Notes under the pieces: model-generated
Database searches by the model: none
The model's input: the letters and a program-made list of their open reading frames with translations, nothing else
What the model was told of the DNA's origin: nothing
Assembly: GCA_030040495.1 (NCBI GenBank)
Contig: JASHTP010000456.1
Span: forward strand, 1 to 22,867
Origin: Alphaproteobacteria bacterium
Lineage (GTDB): Bacteria > Pseudomonadota > Alphaproteobacteria > ATCC43930 > CGMCC-115725
Length of the DNA stretch: 22,867 nucleotides
Direction of reading: 5' to 3'
In this document: positions 6,225-14,264 of the stretch, one piece after another
Layout of the letters: every line of letters starts with the position of its first letter
Position numbering within the stretch: the stretch's first letter is position 1
Made by a program: the position numbers and the translations under genes

Positions 6225-7943
6225 TCAATCGAGACCGAACACGATCACCGACGTGCCGTACTTGAAGTTGAGCTGGAAGTTGCCGCCGGCGGCGACGGCG
6301 ATATAGGGCTTGCCGCCGATCTCGAAGGCCATCGGCGCGGCGTTGACGCCGGCGCCGGCCTCGAACGACCACAGCACCTTGCCGGTCTTGGCGTCATAGG
6401 CGCTGAAGGTGCCGTTGCCCTGGCCGGTGAAGACCAGCCCGCCCCGCGTGGTGAGCGCGCCGCCCATCATCGGCTGGTCGGTCTTCTCCTGCCAGGCGAT
6501 CTTGCCGGTGTCGACATCGACCGCCGAGATGTTGCCGTACTGCTTCTCGGTCGGAATGGCGACGAAGGCGCCGCCCAGCCACATGTTGGGCGCCTGGGCA
6601 TAGCGCTTTTGGTAATCCGCCCAGGTCTCATGCTTGACGATGTAGTTCATCGGCTGGTGCAGGTTGACGCAGTAGTCGAGGCGCGTCATCGGATTGAAGG
6701 CGCAGGGCGACCACTCGACGCCGCCATTGGCGCCGGGCAGCATGCGCGTGCCCTTCTCGGTCGGCAGCGCGAACAGGTTCTCCTGCGGCACCATCGGCTC
6801 CGAGCGACGGATCAACTTGCCGGTGTCGCGGTCGAGCACATAGACCCAGCCGGTCTTGCCGGCCTGGATCACCGCATCGACCAGCTTGCCGTTGGGCCCT
6901 TTGACCTGGGCGAGGATCGGCGGCGAGACCTCGTCGAGGTCCCAGACGTCGTGCGGGATCGCCTGATAGGCCCATTTGATCTTGCCGGTCGTGGCGTCGA
7001 TGGCGACGACGCTGTCGCTCCAGCGGTCGTCGCCCGGCCGGTCCATGCCGTCGAGGTCCGGCGACGGATTGCCGATCGAAGCGAAGATCAGGCCGCGCCG
7101 GACGTCGATGGAGTCGGTCGTCCAATTCCCGGCACCGCCATGCATCCAGCTGTCCTTGTTCGCGGCGACCGCCGCCTTCTCCGCGGCGATGTCGCGATGG
7201 AGATCGTTGATGCCGTCGGCCTTGGTGGCGAAAGTGCCTTCCCAGCCCTTGGTGCCGTCGGGATTGACGTCATCGGGGCTGGGGATGGTGTGCCAGAGCC
7301 AGACCCGCTTGCCGTCGTCGATGTTGTAGGCGCTGATGAAGCCACGGATGCCGTATTCGCCGCCGGCGATGCCCATGATCGCCATGTTCTTGTAGACCGT
7401 CGGCGCCGAAGTGAGCGAGTAGCCGACCGCGGAATCCGCCACTTCGGTGTCCCAGATCTTGTCGCCGGTCTTCTTGTTGAGGGCGACGAGATGGGCGTCG
7501 AGCGTGCCGAACAGCACCTTGTCGCCGACCACCACCGCGCCGCGGTTGTTGGGGCCGCAGCAGAAGATGTTGGTGCCGAGCTTGTACTGATAGTGCCAGA
7601 GCTCCTTGCCGGTCTTGGCGTCGACGGCGAAGACGTGATCGTAAGGCGTCGTCACGTACATGACGCCGCCATCGACGATCGGCGTGTTCTCGAACGAGCC
7701 GACGACGCCGGTCTGGAAGATCCACTTGACGTGCAGCCGGTGGACATTGCCGGTGTTGATGCCGGTGCCGGGCCAATAGCGCATCTGGCCGAGGTCGCCG
7801 CCGTAATTGACCCAGCTCTCGGCCTGCCCGCCCGCTTTCTGCAGCTCTTCCCAGGTTGCCGCCTGGCTCGCCACGGCGACCCCCGCCATGGCCAGCGCCG
7901 CGCCGGCCGTCAGCCACCAATTCACCTTGGTCTTCAGGCGCAT
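6225..7943 (-). CDS. PQQ-dependent alcohol/methanol-type dehydrogenase with lanthanide signature
   Basis: A 572-aa periplasmic quinoprotein with an eight-bladed propeller. Residues 1-29 are a signal peptide. Seen are blade-closing tryptophan motifs (for example DAKTGKELWHYQY, TGKIKWAYQ, TGKVLWSFEAG), the vicinal cysteines C128-C129 that stack on PQQ, metal ligands E196 (GGEYG) and N292 (GNPSPD), and the catalytic base D335. D337, two residues on (HDVWDLD), is the extra aspartate diagnostic of lanthanide-dependent XoxF/ExaF/PedH-type enzymes; calcium enzymes usually have Ala, Ser or Thr there. No C-terminal haem domain is present, so electrons leave through a separate carrier. GAGAGGGGGAGCGG precedes ATG 7943, which decides that start over upstream codons. 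No PQQ biosynthesis or xoxG/xoxJ genes are in the window. The substrate could be methanol or a larger alcohol. Confidence 0.96.
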   Translation of the reverse strand: MRLKTKVNWWLTAGAALAMAGVAVASQAATWEELQKAGGQAESWVNYGGDLGQMRYWPGTGINTGNVHRLHVKWIFQTGVVGSFENTPIVDGGVMYVTTPYDHVFAVDAKTGKELWHYQYKLGTNIFCCGPNNRGAVVVGDKVLFGTLDAHLVALNKKTGDKIWDTEVADSAVGYSLTSAPTVYKNMAIMGIAGGEYGIRGFISAYNIDDGKRVWLWHTIPSPDDVNPDGTKGWEGTFATKADGINDLHRDIAAEKAAVAANKDSWMHGGAGNWTTDSIDVRRGLIFASIGNPSPDLDGMDRPGDDRWSDSVVAIDATTGKIKWAYQAIPHDVWDLDEVSPPILAQVKGPNGKLVDAVIQAGKTGWVYVLDRDTGKLIRRSEPMVPQENLFALPTEKGTRMLPGANGGVEWSPCAFNPMTRLDYCVNLHQPMNYIVKHETWADYQKRYAQAPNMWLGGAFVAIPTEKQYGNISAVDVDTGKIAWQEKTDQPMMGGALTTRGGLVFTGQGNGTFSAYDAKTGKVLWSFEAGAGVNAAPMAFEIGGKPYIAVAAGGNFQLNFKYGTSVIVFGLD

Positions 7944-8113
7944 GTTCCGCTCCCCCTCTCTATCGTCGCGCCTTACCGCTGGCGGCGCCGACGACGGTTC
8001 ATTTGTCAGTGAGGACGGCAAGTAATGCTAGAGCTAAAGCCGCCCGCACCATCAAGCTATACCTCGCGCGGGGAACCGTCCAGGACGATCGTTGCGGCGG
8101 CGCAGCAAAGCGC

Positions 8114-8737
8114 CTAGCGCGTATGCGCCTTGAGCGCGGCGGCGAGCCGGCGCAGCTTGGCCTCGTCATAGACGAGGCGATGGCAGAGCCGCTCGGCGGT
8201 GTCGTCGGCATCGTCGAGCGCGACGAGATTCTGCCGCCGCGCCGTCTCGATCTCCGCCGCCTTTTGCCGCGCCGCGGGGCTGTCCTGCTGCTGCGCCGCG
8301 GCGAGGTCGGCCGTGTCGTGGGCGACCACATCGGCCAGGACGTGCGAGCGGATGATCTGCTCCTTGATGCCCTTGAGCAGCACCCGGCGCAGCACGTTGC
8401 CGCGCTCGGCCATGCCGGAGACGACGAGCAGCGCGGTGGCCTCGGACACCGGCCCGTTCTTGGCGGTGAAATCCTCGATCTCCTGCGTGCCCATCGCCGG
8501 CGAGTTCTCCGACGCGGTGAGGAAGTCGACGAGATGCCGCGCCGCGAGATTCTCGTGCCAGGCATCCTCCGGCTGCGCCGTGGCGCCCGGCCACAGCATG
8601 CCGGGCTCAAGCGGGCCGGCGAAAGGCGTGTCGCACGGCCATTCCGGCAGCGCATGCGGCGGGCCCTTGGCAAACGCGGGCACGGCGAGGCAGAGCAGAA
8701 TGGGGACGAGACGTGCGACGAGCATGATCGTTGGCAT
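8114..8737 (-). CDS. Secreted protein of unknown function
   Basis: A 207-aa protein with a clear signal peptide (LVARLVPILLCLAVPAFA, cleavage after about residue 23), so probably periplasmic. The mature part begins KGPPHALPEWPCDTPF and is mostly helical and charged, with two cysteines far apart (WPC and RLCHRL) and an Ala/Gln/Arg-rich helix near residues 140-175. I do not recognise a family. It lies upstream of the quinoprotein on the same strand with a 170-bp gap, so a shared role in periplasmic oxidation is possible but unproven. The start is uncertain: ATG 8725 (MLVARL) is as plausible as 8737, because candidate ribosome sites sit about 12 nt before each. Confidence 0.75.
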   Translation of the reverse strand: MPTIMLVARLVPILLCLAVPAFAKGPPHALPEWPCDTPFAGPLEPGMLWPGATAQPEDAWHENLAARHLVDFLTASENSPAMGTQEIEDFTAKNGPVSEATALLVVSGMAERGNVLRRVLLKGIKEQIIRSHVLADVVAHDTADLAAAQQQDSPAARQKAAEIETARRQNLVALDDADDTAERLCHRLVYDEAKLRRLAAALKAHTR

Positions 8738-8797
8738 TCCTTGCGGTCGCCTCTACTGTTGGCCGCGTCGTCTTGTTCTGTCAATTATGGGCTCGCG

Positions 8798-9085
8798 ATG
8801 ACCGACCGCTCGATTCCGACGCTGCTCCTGCTGCTCGTTCTGGGCGCGCCGGCGCACGCCGCGGCGCCGGCATCAGGCGAGGACGCCTTGGTGGCGCAAT
8901 GCCGCGACGAGCTCGCCCCGCGGCTCTTCGCCGGCACCGCCCATGGCGACGCCTTCGTCACCGCCAAGGATGTCCAGCATCAGGGCGACCGGATCGTCGT
9001 CCATCTCGAGCTCGCCTCCGGCGAAGGCCGTACCATCGCCGGCAATTGCATCTTTCGCGACGGCAAGCTCTTCGACGTGAAGTGA
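8798..9085 (+). CDS. Small secreted protein of unknown function
   Basis: A 95-aa protein with a signal peptide (PTLLLLLVLGAPAHAAA, cleavage about residue 22) and a short mature domain with two cysteines, C35 (VAQCRDEL) and C84 (AGNCIFRDGKLFDVK), that could form a disulfide. The pattern of beta strands ending in GNCxFRDGK suggests a small compact fold, but I cannot name it. The gene diverges from the secreted unknown at 8737 with a 60-bp shared upstream region and converges with the GlcG gene. Its ribosome site is weak. Only the signal peptide and cysteine pair support it as a real gene. Confidence 0.68.
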   Translation: MTDRSIPTLLLLLVLGAPAHAAAPASGEDALVAQCRDELAPRLFAGTAHGDAFVTAKDVQHQGDRIVVHLELASGEGRTIAGNCIFRDGKLFDVK

Positions 9086-9098
9086 AGAAGCAAGCTTC

Positions 9099-9168
9099 AG
9101 CGCCGAGGGCGCGGAGGATGCGGGGGGCGCTTCTCCGCGTCCGTTGCGATCCTTGGCGTCCTTTGCGC
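9099..9168. repeat. Degenerate CGC-purine-rich palindromic intergenic element
   Basis: This convergent intergenic region consists of an irregular series of CGC-centred units. The left arm is AGCGCCGAGGGCGCGGAGG (9099-9117). The right arm, read on the minus strand from 9168 to 9133, runs GCGCAAAGG, ACGCCAAGG, ATCGCAACGG, ACGCGGAG. The arms are partly complementary, and GCGGAG (9111-9116) pairs with CTCCGC (9133-9138). It resembles the scattered CGC-AAAG/GAG mosaic repeats found between genes in many bacteria, and it may also act as a terminator for both flanking genes. Confidence 0.45.
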
Positions 9169-9183
9169 CAACGCTTTGTTCGA

Positions 9184-9624
9184 TCACGCGGGGTCGCCGG
9201 TGTCCGGCGCAAGCCCTGCCGCCTTGATGCCGAAGACGGCGCAGGCCTCATCCTGCTCGGAGACGTCGCCGCTGATGCCGACGGAGCCGATGACGGCGCC
9301 GTCGCCGCCGCGGATGAGGACGCCGCCCGGCACCGGGACGATGCGGCCTTCCGAGGCGGCGATGATGGCGCCGATGAAGACCGGCGCCGCGGCGGCGCGG
9401 CGGGCGAACTCGCGCCCGCCGAAGCCCATGCCGAGCACGCCCCAGGCCTTGCCCGCGGCGATCTGCGGCCGCAGCAGGCTCGAATTGTCCTCGCGCTTCA
9501 GCGCCACGAGATGGCCGCCGGCGTCGAGCACCGCGACGGTGAGCGGCTTCAGCTTGAGACTCCGGCCGTGCTCCAGCGCCTTGTCGACGATGAGCGAGGC
9601 TTGGGCGAGGGTGACATTGGCCAT
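9184..9624 (-). CDS. GlcG/HbpS family haem-binding-like protein
   Basis: A 146-aa single-domain protein of the GlcG/HbpS (DUF336) fold. Family hallmarks are the N-terminal helix (ANVTLAQASLIVDKALEHG), the strand LTVAVLDAGGHLVALKRED (about 27-45), the central GKAWGVLGMG helix start and the C-terminal PVPGGVLIRGGDGAVIGSVGISG (about 97-119). Known members bind haem or cobalamin, or accompany glycolate oxidase and dehydrogenase genes; a defined reaction is not established for most. GGAGGAAACGCC precedes the ATG. It follows the racemase gene by 19 bp and is probably co-transcribed with it, so it may serve the same acyl-CoA pathway. The exact role is unknown. Confidence 0.92.
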   Translation of the reverse strand: MANVTLAQASLIVDKALEHGRSLKLKPLTVAVLDAGGHLVALKREDNSSLLRPQIAAGKAWGVLGMGFGGREFARRAAAAPVFIGAIIAASEGRIVPVPGGVLIRGGDGAVIGSVGISGDVSEQDEACAVFGIKAAGLAPDTGDPA

Positions 9625-9643
9625 GGCGTTTCCTCCGCTTGGT

Positions 9644-10786
9644 TCAGGCGAGCGCGCCGGAGCGCTTCAGAGCGTCGATCTCGTCTTGCTTCAACCCCCA
9701 CTGCGCCAGCGACGCCGTGCCGCGCTCGCCCGGCGCTTCGGGCGGCGTCGGCTTTGCCGCCGGCGTGCGGCTGAAGCGCGGCGCCGGCCCCGGCTGGACG
9801 ATGCCGTCGATTTCGACGAAGGTGCCGCGCGCGAGATTGTGCGGATGCGCCGGCGCCTCTTCCAGGCTCAGCACCGGCGCGAAGCAGGCATCGCTGCCTT
9901 CGAGCAGCCGGCACCATTCCTCGCGCGTCCGCGTCCTGAAGCGCGCCGCAAGCTTCGCCTTCGCCTCGGGCCAGCGCTTGCGGTCGAGCTTCGCCGGCAT
10001 CTCCTTGGGATCGATCTCCATGCGGCGCAGGAACTCCGCGAGGAACTTGTCCTCGATCGAGGCGAGCGAGATGTACTTGCCGTCCTTGCACTCGTAGACG
10101 TCATAGAAGAAGGCGCCGCTGTCGAGCACGTTCTCGCCGCGGCTCATGGTGAAATGGCCGGCAGCGTGGAGGCCCCAGAACATGGTGGCGAGCGAGGCGG
10201 CGCCGTCGACCATGGCGGCGTCGACCACCTGGCCCTTGCCCGAGCGTTGCGCCTCGATGATGCCGCAGGCGACGCCGAAAGCGAGATAGAGCGCTCCGCC
10301 GCCAAAATCGCCGACCAGGTTCAAGGGCGGCGTCGGCGGAGCGCCGGCGCGGCCGATCGAATGCAGCACGCCGGCAAGCGCGATGTAGTTGAGGTCGTGC
10401 CCCGCCGCCTGCGCCAGCGGTCCCTGCTGGCCCCAGCCGGTCATGCGGCCATAGACGAGCTTGGGGTTGCGGGCGAGGCATGGCTCGGGGCCGAGGCCCA
10501 GCCGCTCCATGACGCCCGGGCGAAAGCCTTCGATCAGCGCATCGGCGGATCCTGCGAGCCGCAGCACCAGCTCGACGCCGTCGTGCCGCTTGAGGTCGAC
10601 GGCAATGGCGTGCCGGCTGCGATGCACCACCGAGAAGCGCGTCTGGCCGGGGAGCCCGAGCCCGCTCGGCTGCTGCCGGTCGATGCGCAGGACCGTGGCG
10701 CCGAGATCGGCGAGCAGCATGGCGCACATCGGCGCCGGCCCGATCCCGGCCATCTCGACGATCCTCAACCCTGCCAGCGGACCCAT
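9644..10786 (-). CDS. Alpha-methylacyl-CoA racemase (CaiB/BaiF family III CoA transferase fold)
   Basis: A 380-aa protein starting MGPLAGLRIVEMAGIGPAP, typical of 2-methylacyl-CoA racemases. Using the Mycobacterium tuberculosis MCR catalytic set (H126, D156, E241), the matching residues are H130 (AAGHDLNYIALAG), D160 (PPLNLVGDFGGG) and E245 (SIEDKF), all shifted by the same four positions. This supports racemase rather than CoA-transferase activity: family CoA transferases use an Asp nucleophile elsewhere. The enzyme interconverts (2R)- and (2S)-2-methylacyl-CoA so that branched chains can be beta-oxidised. GGGAGGAGAGC precedes the ATG. It is divergent from the acyl-CoA operon at 10978, across a 191-bp region that probably controls both. 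Confidence 0.95.
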   Translation of the reverse strand: MGPLAGLRIVEMAGIGPAPMCAMLLADLGATVLRIDRQQPSGLGLPGQTRFSVVHRSRHAIAVDLKRHDGVELVLRLAGSADALIEGFRPGVMERLGLGPEPCLARNPKLVYGRMTGWGQQGPLAQAAGHDLNYIALAGVLHSIGRAGAPPTPPLNLVGDFGGGALYLAFGVACGIIEAQRSGKGQVVDAAMVDGAASLATMFWGLHAAGHFTMSRGENVLDSGAFFYDVYECKDGKYISLASIEDKFLAEFLRRMEIDPKEMPAKLDRKRWPEAKAKLAARFRTRTREEWCRLLEGSDACFAPVLSLEEAPAHPHNLARGTFVEIDGIVQPGPAPRFSRTPAAKPTPPEAPGERGTASLAQWGLKQDEIDALKRSGALA

Positions 10787-10977
10787 GCTCTCCTCCCTGT
10801 CGCTGGCGCGACCTTATCGTGGCCGGGGCAGGGGCGGCGAGAGGATTTCGCAGCGGCGATGATCCTCCCGCGGGTGGTGCCCGCCGTTGCATTCGCCCGG
10901 GAAGCTGGCCTAGGGTGAAGCACCAAGCGCGGCGCCAGGCCGCCCCGGACATATGTATAAAGTGGAGGAAGGCGCCA
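10787..10977. promoter_or_regulatory. Divergent control region, racemase versus acyl-CoA operon
   Basis: This 191-bp gap must hold promoters for both directions. On the plus strand TTGCAT (10887-10892) and TAGGGT (10911-10916), 18 bp apart, are a weak promoter candidate. GGAGGAA sits 8 nt before the ATG at 10978. I see no palindrome long enough to call an operator, and neither TetR-type palindrome found elsewhere in the window recurs here. Confidence 0.35.
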
Positions 10978-11901
10978 ATGGCCGAGTCCAAGAGCCTCGA
11001 AGGCAAGGTGATCGTGGTGACTGGCGCCGGCCGCGGCATCGGCCGCGAGATCGCGCTGCTTGCCGGCCGCGAAGGCGGCAAGGTGGTGGTGAACGATCTG
11101 GGCTCCGGCGCCGACGGCGAAGGCAATCCCGACACCGGCCCCGCGCAGGAGGTCGTCGAGGAGATTCGCAAGGCGGGCGGCGCCGCGGTGGCGAATGCCG
11201 ACAGCGTCGCCGAGCCGGCCGGCGCCGACCGCATCATCCGCACCGCGCTCGACGCCTTCGGCCGCATCGATTGCGTCGTCAACAATGCCGGCATCTTGCG
11301 CGACCGGATCTTCCACCGCATGTCGACCGTCGACTGGGACCTCGTCCTCAAGGTCCATCTGATGGGCAGTTTCTACGTCGCGCGCGCCGCGGCGGCGCAT
11401 TTCCGCGAGCAGGAGAGTGGCTCCTATATCCACTTCACCTCGACCTCCGGCCTCATCGGCAATTTCGGCCAGGCCAACTACGCCGCCGCCAAGCTCGGCA
11501 TCGTCGGTCTTTCCAAGTCGATCGCGCTCGACATGGCGCGCTACCATGTGCGCTCCAACTGCATCTCGCCCTTCGCCTGGAGCCGGCTCATCGGCACCAT
11601 TCCGACCGACACGCCGGAGCAGGCGGCGCGGGTCGAGCGCATCAAGACCGCCACCGCCGAGAAGATCGCGCCGCTCGCCATCTATCTCGCCAGCGACCTC
11701 TCCAAGGACGTCACCGGCCAGATTTTCGCCGTGCGTCGCAACGAGATCTTCCTGATGAGCCAGCCGCGGCCGATCCGCTCGATCCATCGCAGCGAGGGTT
11801 GGACGCCGCAGACCATCGCCGAGCACGGCATGCCGGCGCTCAAGGCGTCGTTCTTCCCGCTCGACCGGTCGGGCGACATCTTCACCTGGGATCCCGTCTG
11901 A
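10978..11901 (+). CDS. (R)-3-hydroxyacyl-CoA dehydrogenase-like SDR (MFE-2/HSD17B4 type)
   Basis: A 307-aa SDR closely patterned on the dehydrogenase domain of peroxisomal multifunctional enzyme 2. It has TGAGRGIG (residues 15-22), VVVNDLG with D40 (NAD preference), NNAGILRD (102-109), Ser155, and GNFGQANYAAAKLG containing Y168 and K172. A C-terminal extension after the Rossmann core (about 255-307) resembles the linker region of HSD17B4. It should oxidise (R)-3-hydroxyacyl-CoA to 3-ketoacyl-CoA. The next gene, 12 bp downstream, is a MaoC hydratase, the same order as the two domains fused in the eukaryotic enzyme. The start is fixed by GTGGAGGAAGG. It is the first gene of the six-gene operon. 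Confidence 0.94.
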   Translation: MAESKSLEGKVIVVTGAGRGIGREIALLAGREGGKVVVNDLGSGADGEGNPDTGPAQEVVEEIRKAGGAAVANADSVAEPAGADRIIRTALDAFGRIDCVVNNAGILRDRIFHRMSTVDWDLVLKVHLMGSFYVARAAAAHFREQESGSYIHFTSTSGLIGNFGQANYAAAKLGIVGLSKSIALDMARYHVRSNCISPFAWSRLIGTIPTDTPEQAARVERIKTATAEKIAPLAIYLASDLSKDVTGQIFAVRRNEIFLMSQPRPIRSIHRSEGWTPQTIAEHGMPALKASFFPLDRSGDIFTWDPV

Positions 11902-11913
11902 GCGGAGGCGACG

Positions 11914-12777
11914 ATGGCGATCGACTATCAGCGTCTCAAGAACTGGCCGTTCCCCGAGATCGAGCACAGCTACCGCGCCAAGGACAGCATCCTCTATGCG
12001 CTAGGGCTGGGCTTGGGCGCCGACCCGCTGGATCGCGACCAGCTGCGCTTCGTCTATGAGGAGGGGCTGAAGGCGCTGCCGACCATGGCGGTGGTGCTGG
12101 CGCTGCCGGGGCAATGGTCGAAGAACCCGGAGACCGGCATCAATTGGAAGCTGGTGCTGCATGGCGAGCAGGGGCTGGTGCTGCACAAGCCGCTGCCGCC
12201 CGCCGGCACGGTGGTCGGGCGCACGGTGATCGAGGAGATCATCGACAAGGGCGCAGGCAAAGGCGCGCTGGTCTATTCGCGCCGCGACATCCACGACAAG
12301 GAGACGGGCGCGCTGCTGGCCTCGCTGTCATCGACCAGCTTCCTGCGCGGCGATGGCGGCTTCGGCGGGCCGAGCGGGCCGACCCGGTCGGTGCATGTCT
12401 TGCCCGAGCGCGCACCCGACCTCGCCTGCGACATCGCGACCCTGCCGCAGGCGGCGCTCATCTACCGCCTCAGCGGCGACTACAATCCGCTGCACGCCGA
12501 TCCCGACGTGGCCGGGGCGGCGGGCTTTCCGCGCCCGATCCTGCACGGACTCTGCACCTTCGGCGTCGCCGGCCATGCGCTGCTGCGGTCGCTCTGCGGC
12601 TACGATCCCGCGCGGCTTAAGCGGATGGAGGTGCGCTTCTCCTCGCCGGTCTTCCCCGGCGAGACCGTGCGCACCGAGATCTGGCGCGAAGGCGGCGGCC
12701 GCTTCGGCTTCCGCTGCAAGGTGGTCGAGCGCGACCTCGTCGTCATCAACAACGGGCTGGCGGAGATCGCCGCGTGA
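11914..12777 (+). CDS. MaoC-type 2-enoyl-CoA hydratase 2
   Basis: A 287-aa double hot-dog protein. The C-terminal half has the hydratase 2 motif YRLSGDYNPLHADP, with catalytic D189 and H194, followed by AGFPRPILHGLCTFGVAGHA (about 203-222). The N-terminal half is the degenerate hot dog with LPTMAVVLALPG (about 55-66) that makes room for bulky acyl-CoAs. The family adds water to trans-2-enoyl-CoA to give (R)-3-hydroxyacyl-CoA, the substrate of the SDR encoded just upstream. Its length and motif layout match the hydratase domain of MFE-2 and stand-alone bacterial versions. It is co-transcribed with its neighbours (gaps of 12 and 21 bp). Confidence 0.95.
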   Translation: MAIDYQRLKNWPFPEIEHSYRAKDSILYALGLGLGADPLDRDQLRFVYEEGLKALPTMAVVLALPGQWSKNPETGINWKLVLHGEQGLVLHKPLPPAGTVVGRTVIEEIIDKGAGKGALVYSRRDIHDKETGALLASLSSTSFLRGDGGFGGPSGPTRSVHVLPERAPDLACDIATLPQAALIYRLSGDYNPLHADPDVAGAAGFPRPILHGLCTFGVAGHALLRSLCGYDPARLKRMEVRFSSPVFPGETVRTEIWREGGGRFGFRCKVVERDLVVINNGLAEIAA

Positions 12778-12798
12778 GGACTTGAGGAGAGGAGTGGC

Positions 12799-14262
12799 AT
12801 GGTCGGTATCGCATCCTTCGGCGGCTACATTCCGCGGCTGCGCCTGAGCCGCAAGGCGATCGTCGAGGCCAATGGCTGGTTCAACGCCGGCCTGCGCGCC
12901 TATGCCAAGGCCGAGCGGGCGATCTGCTCCTGGGACGAGGACAGCGTCACCATGGCGGTGGAGGCGGCGCGCGACGCGCTCGCCGACGGGCCGCGCGAGG
13001 ATTTCCGCGCGCTCTATCTCGCTACCACCTCGGCACCCTTCGAGGACCGCCAGAATGCCGGCATCGTCGCGCAGGCACTGCGCCTCGGCGCCGACCTCAA
13101 CACCATGGATGTCGGCGCCTCGCAGCGCGCCGGCACCACCGGGCTCGTCGCGGCACTCGACGCGGTGGCGGCGCGCGGCGGACCCGTGCTCTATGTCGCT
13201 GCCGAGAAGCGGCGCGCCGCGGCGGCGAGCCAGGCCGAGCTGCTTTACGGCGACGGTGCCGCGGCGCTGGTGCTCGACCGCGCCGACGGCGTCGCCCGCT
13301 TCCTCGGCAGCCGCTCGGCCTCGGTCGATTTCGTCGACCATTACAAGGGCAAGGGCCGCGAGTTCGACTACAACTGGGAAGAACGCTGGATCCGCGACGA
13401 AGGCTATCTCAAGATCGTGTCGCCGGTGATCGCCGGCGCACTGGCCGAAGCCGGCCTCAAGCCCGCCGACATCGCGCATTTCTGCCTGCCCTGCACCTTG
13501 CCGCGGGTGGCGCAGGCGATCGCCAAGCAGGCGGGGCTGGCCGAGACCAGCGTTCGGCCCAATCTCGACGGGCTCTGCGGCGACACCGGCGCCGCCCACC
13601 CGCTGGTGATGCTGGTCCATGCGCTGCAAGAGGCGAAGCCCGGCGAGCGCATCCTGGTGGCGAGCTTCGGCAATGGCTGCGACGCCCTGATCTTCGAGGC
13701 GACGGACGCGCTGCCGGCGATGCAGCGGGCGCGGCGCGGCATCGCCGGCGCGCTCAAGCGGCGCAAGGAGGAGACCAACTACGCCAAGTATCTCGCTTTC
13801 AACGATCTCCTCAAGATGGAGCGCGGCCTGCGCTCGGAGGTCGACAAGCAGACGCCGCTGACCACGCTCTACCGCAAGAAGGACATGCTGCTGTCGCTGA
13901 TCGGCGGCAAATGCGAGCGCTGCGGCACGGTGCAATTCCCCAAATCCAACATCTGCGTCAATCCGAACTGCCGGGCGATGCACAGCCAGGTCGACCAGCC
14001 CTTCTCCGAGTTCAACGGCACGGTCATGTCCTTCACCGCCGATCTTCTGACCTATTGCCCGGACCCGCCGGCGCATTACGGCATGGTGCAGTTCGCCGAA
14101 GGCGGCCGGATGATGGTAGACTTCACCGAGGTGGATGCCGGGCAGGTGGAGGTCGGCATGCCGATGCGCATGGTCTTCCGCATCAAGGAGGTGGACCCGG
14201 CGCGCGGTTTCACCAGATATTTCTGGAAGGCGGCGCCTGCGGGCGCGGCGAAGGAGGTCTGA
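12799..14262 (+). CDS. HMG-CoA-synthase-like protein fused to a DUF35 zinc-ribbon/OB domain
   Basis: A 487-aa two-domain protein. Residues 1-310 have the thiolase fold of the HMG-CoA synthase/KAS III group (for example LYGDGAAALVLD 149-160, GNGCDALIFE 291-300). By alignment with the HMG-CoA synthase catalytic triad (E79, C111, H233 in the staphylococcal enzyme), the positions here are T77, Q109 (VGASQRAGTT) and C229 (FCLPCTLPR), so all three are replaced. Residues about 355-480 are a DUF35 domain: a rubredoxin-like zinc ribbon with C372, C375, C386 and C391, then an OB fold (GTVMSFTADLL). GGAGAGGAG precedes the ATG. The thiolase gene starts 2 bp after its stop. This recalls thiolase/HMGS/DUF35 and PhlA/PhlC/PhlB assemblies, in which DUF35 bridges two thiolase-fold subunits. 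A scaffolding or acyl-channelling role is inferred. Confidence 0.92.
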   Translation: MVGIASFGGYIPRLRLSRKAIVEANGWFNAGLRAYAKAERAICSWDEDSVTMAVEAARDALADGPREDFRALYLATTSAPFEDRQNAGIVAQALRLGADLNTMDVGASQRAGTTGLVAALDAVAARGGPVLYVAAEKRRAAAASQAELLYGDGAAALVLDRADGVARFLGSRSASVDFVDHYKGKGREFDYNWEERWIRDEGYLKIVSPVIAGALAEAGLKPADIAHFCLPCTLPRVAQAIAKQAGLAETSVRPNLDGLCGDTGAAHPLVMLVHALQEAKPGERILVASFGNGCDALIFEATDALPAMQRARRGIAGALKRRKEETNYAKYLAFNDLLKMERGLRSEVDKQTPLTTLYRKKDMLLSLIGGKCERCGTVQFPKSNICVNPNCRAMHSQVDQPFSEFNGTVMSFTADLLTYCPDPPAHYGMVQFAEGGRMMVDFTEVDAGQVEVGMPMRMVFRIKEVDPARGFTRYFWKAAPAGAAKEV

Positions 14263-14264
14263 CG

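Noticed and set aside
6159..8012. 617-codon plus-strand open frame
   Set aside because: It is the complement of the quinoprotein gene, whose signal peptide, propeller motifs and ribosome site are clear.
10951..10961. ACATATGT/TATAAA as a promoter for the acyl-CoA operon
   Set aside because: TATAAA ends 16 bp before the ATG and runs into the ribosome site, and no -35 is found at proper spacing.
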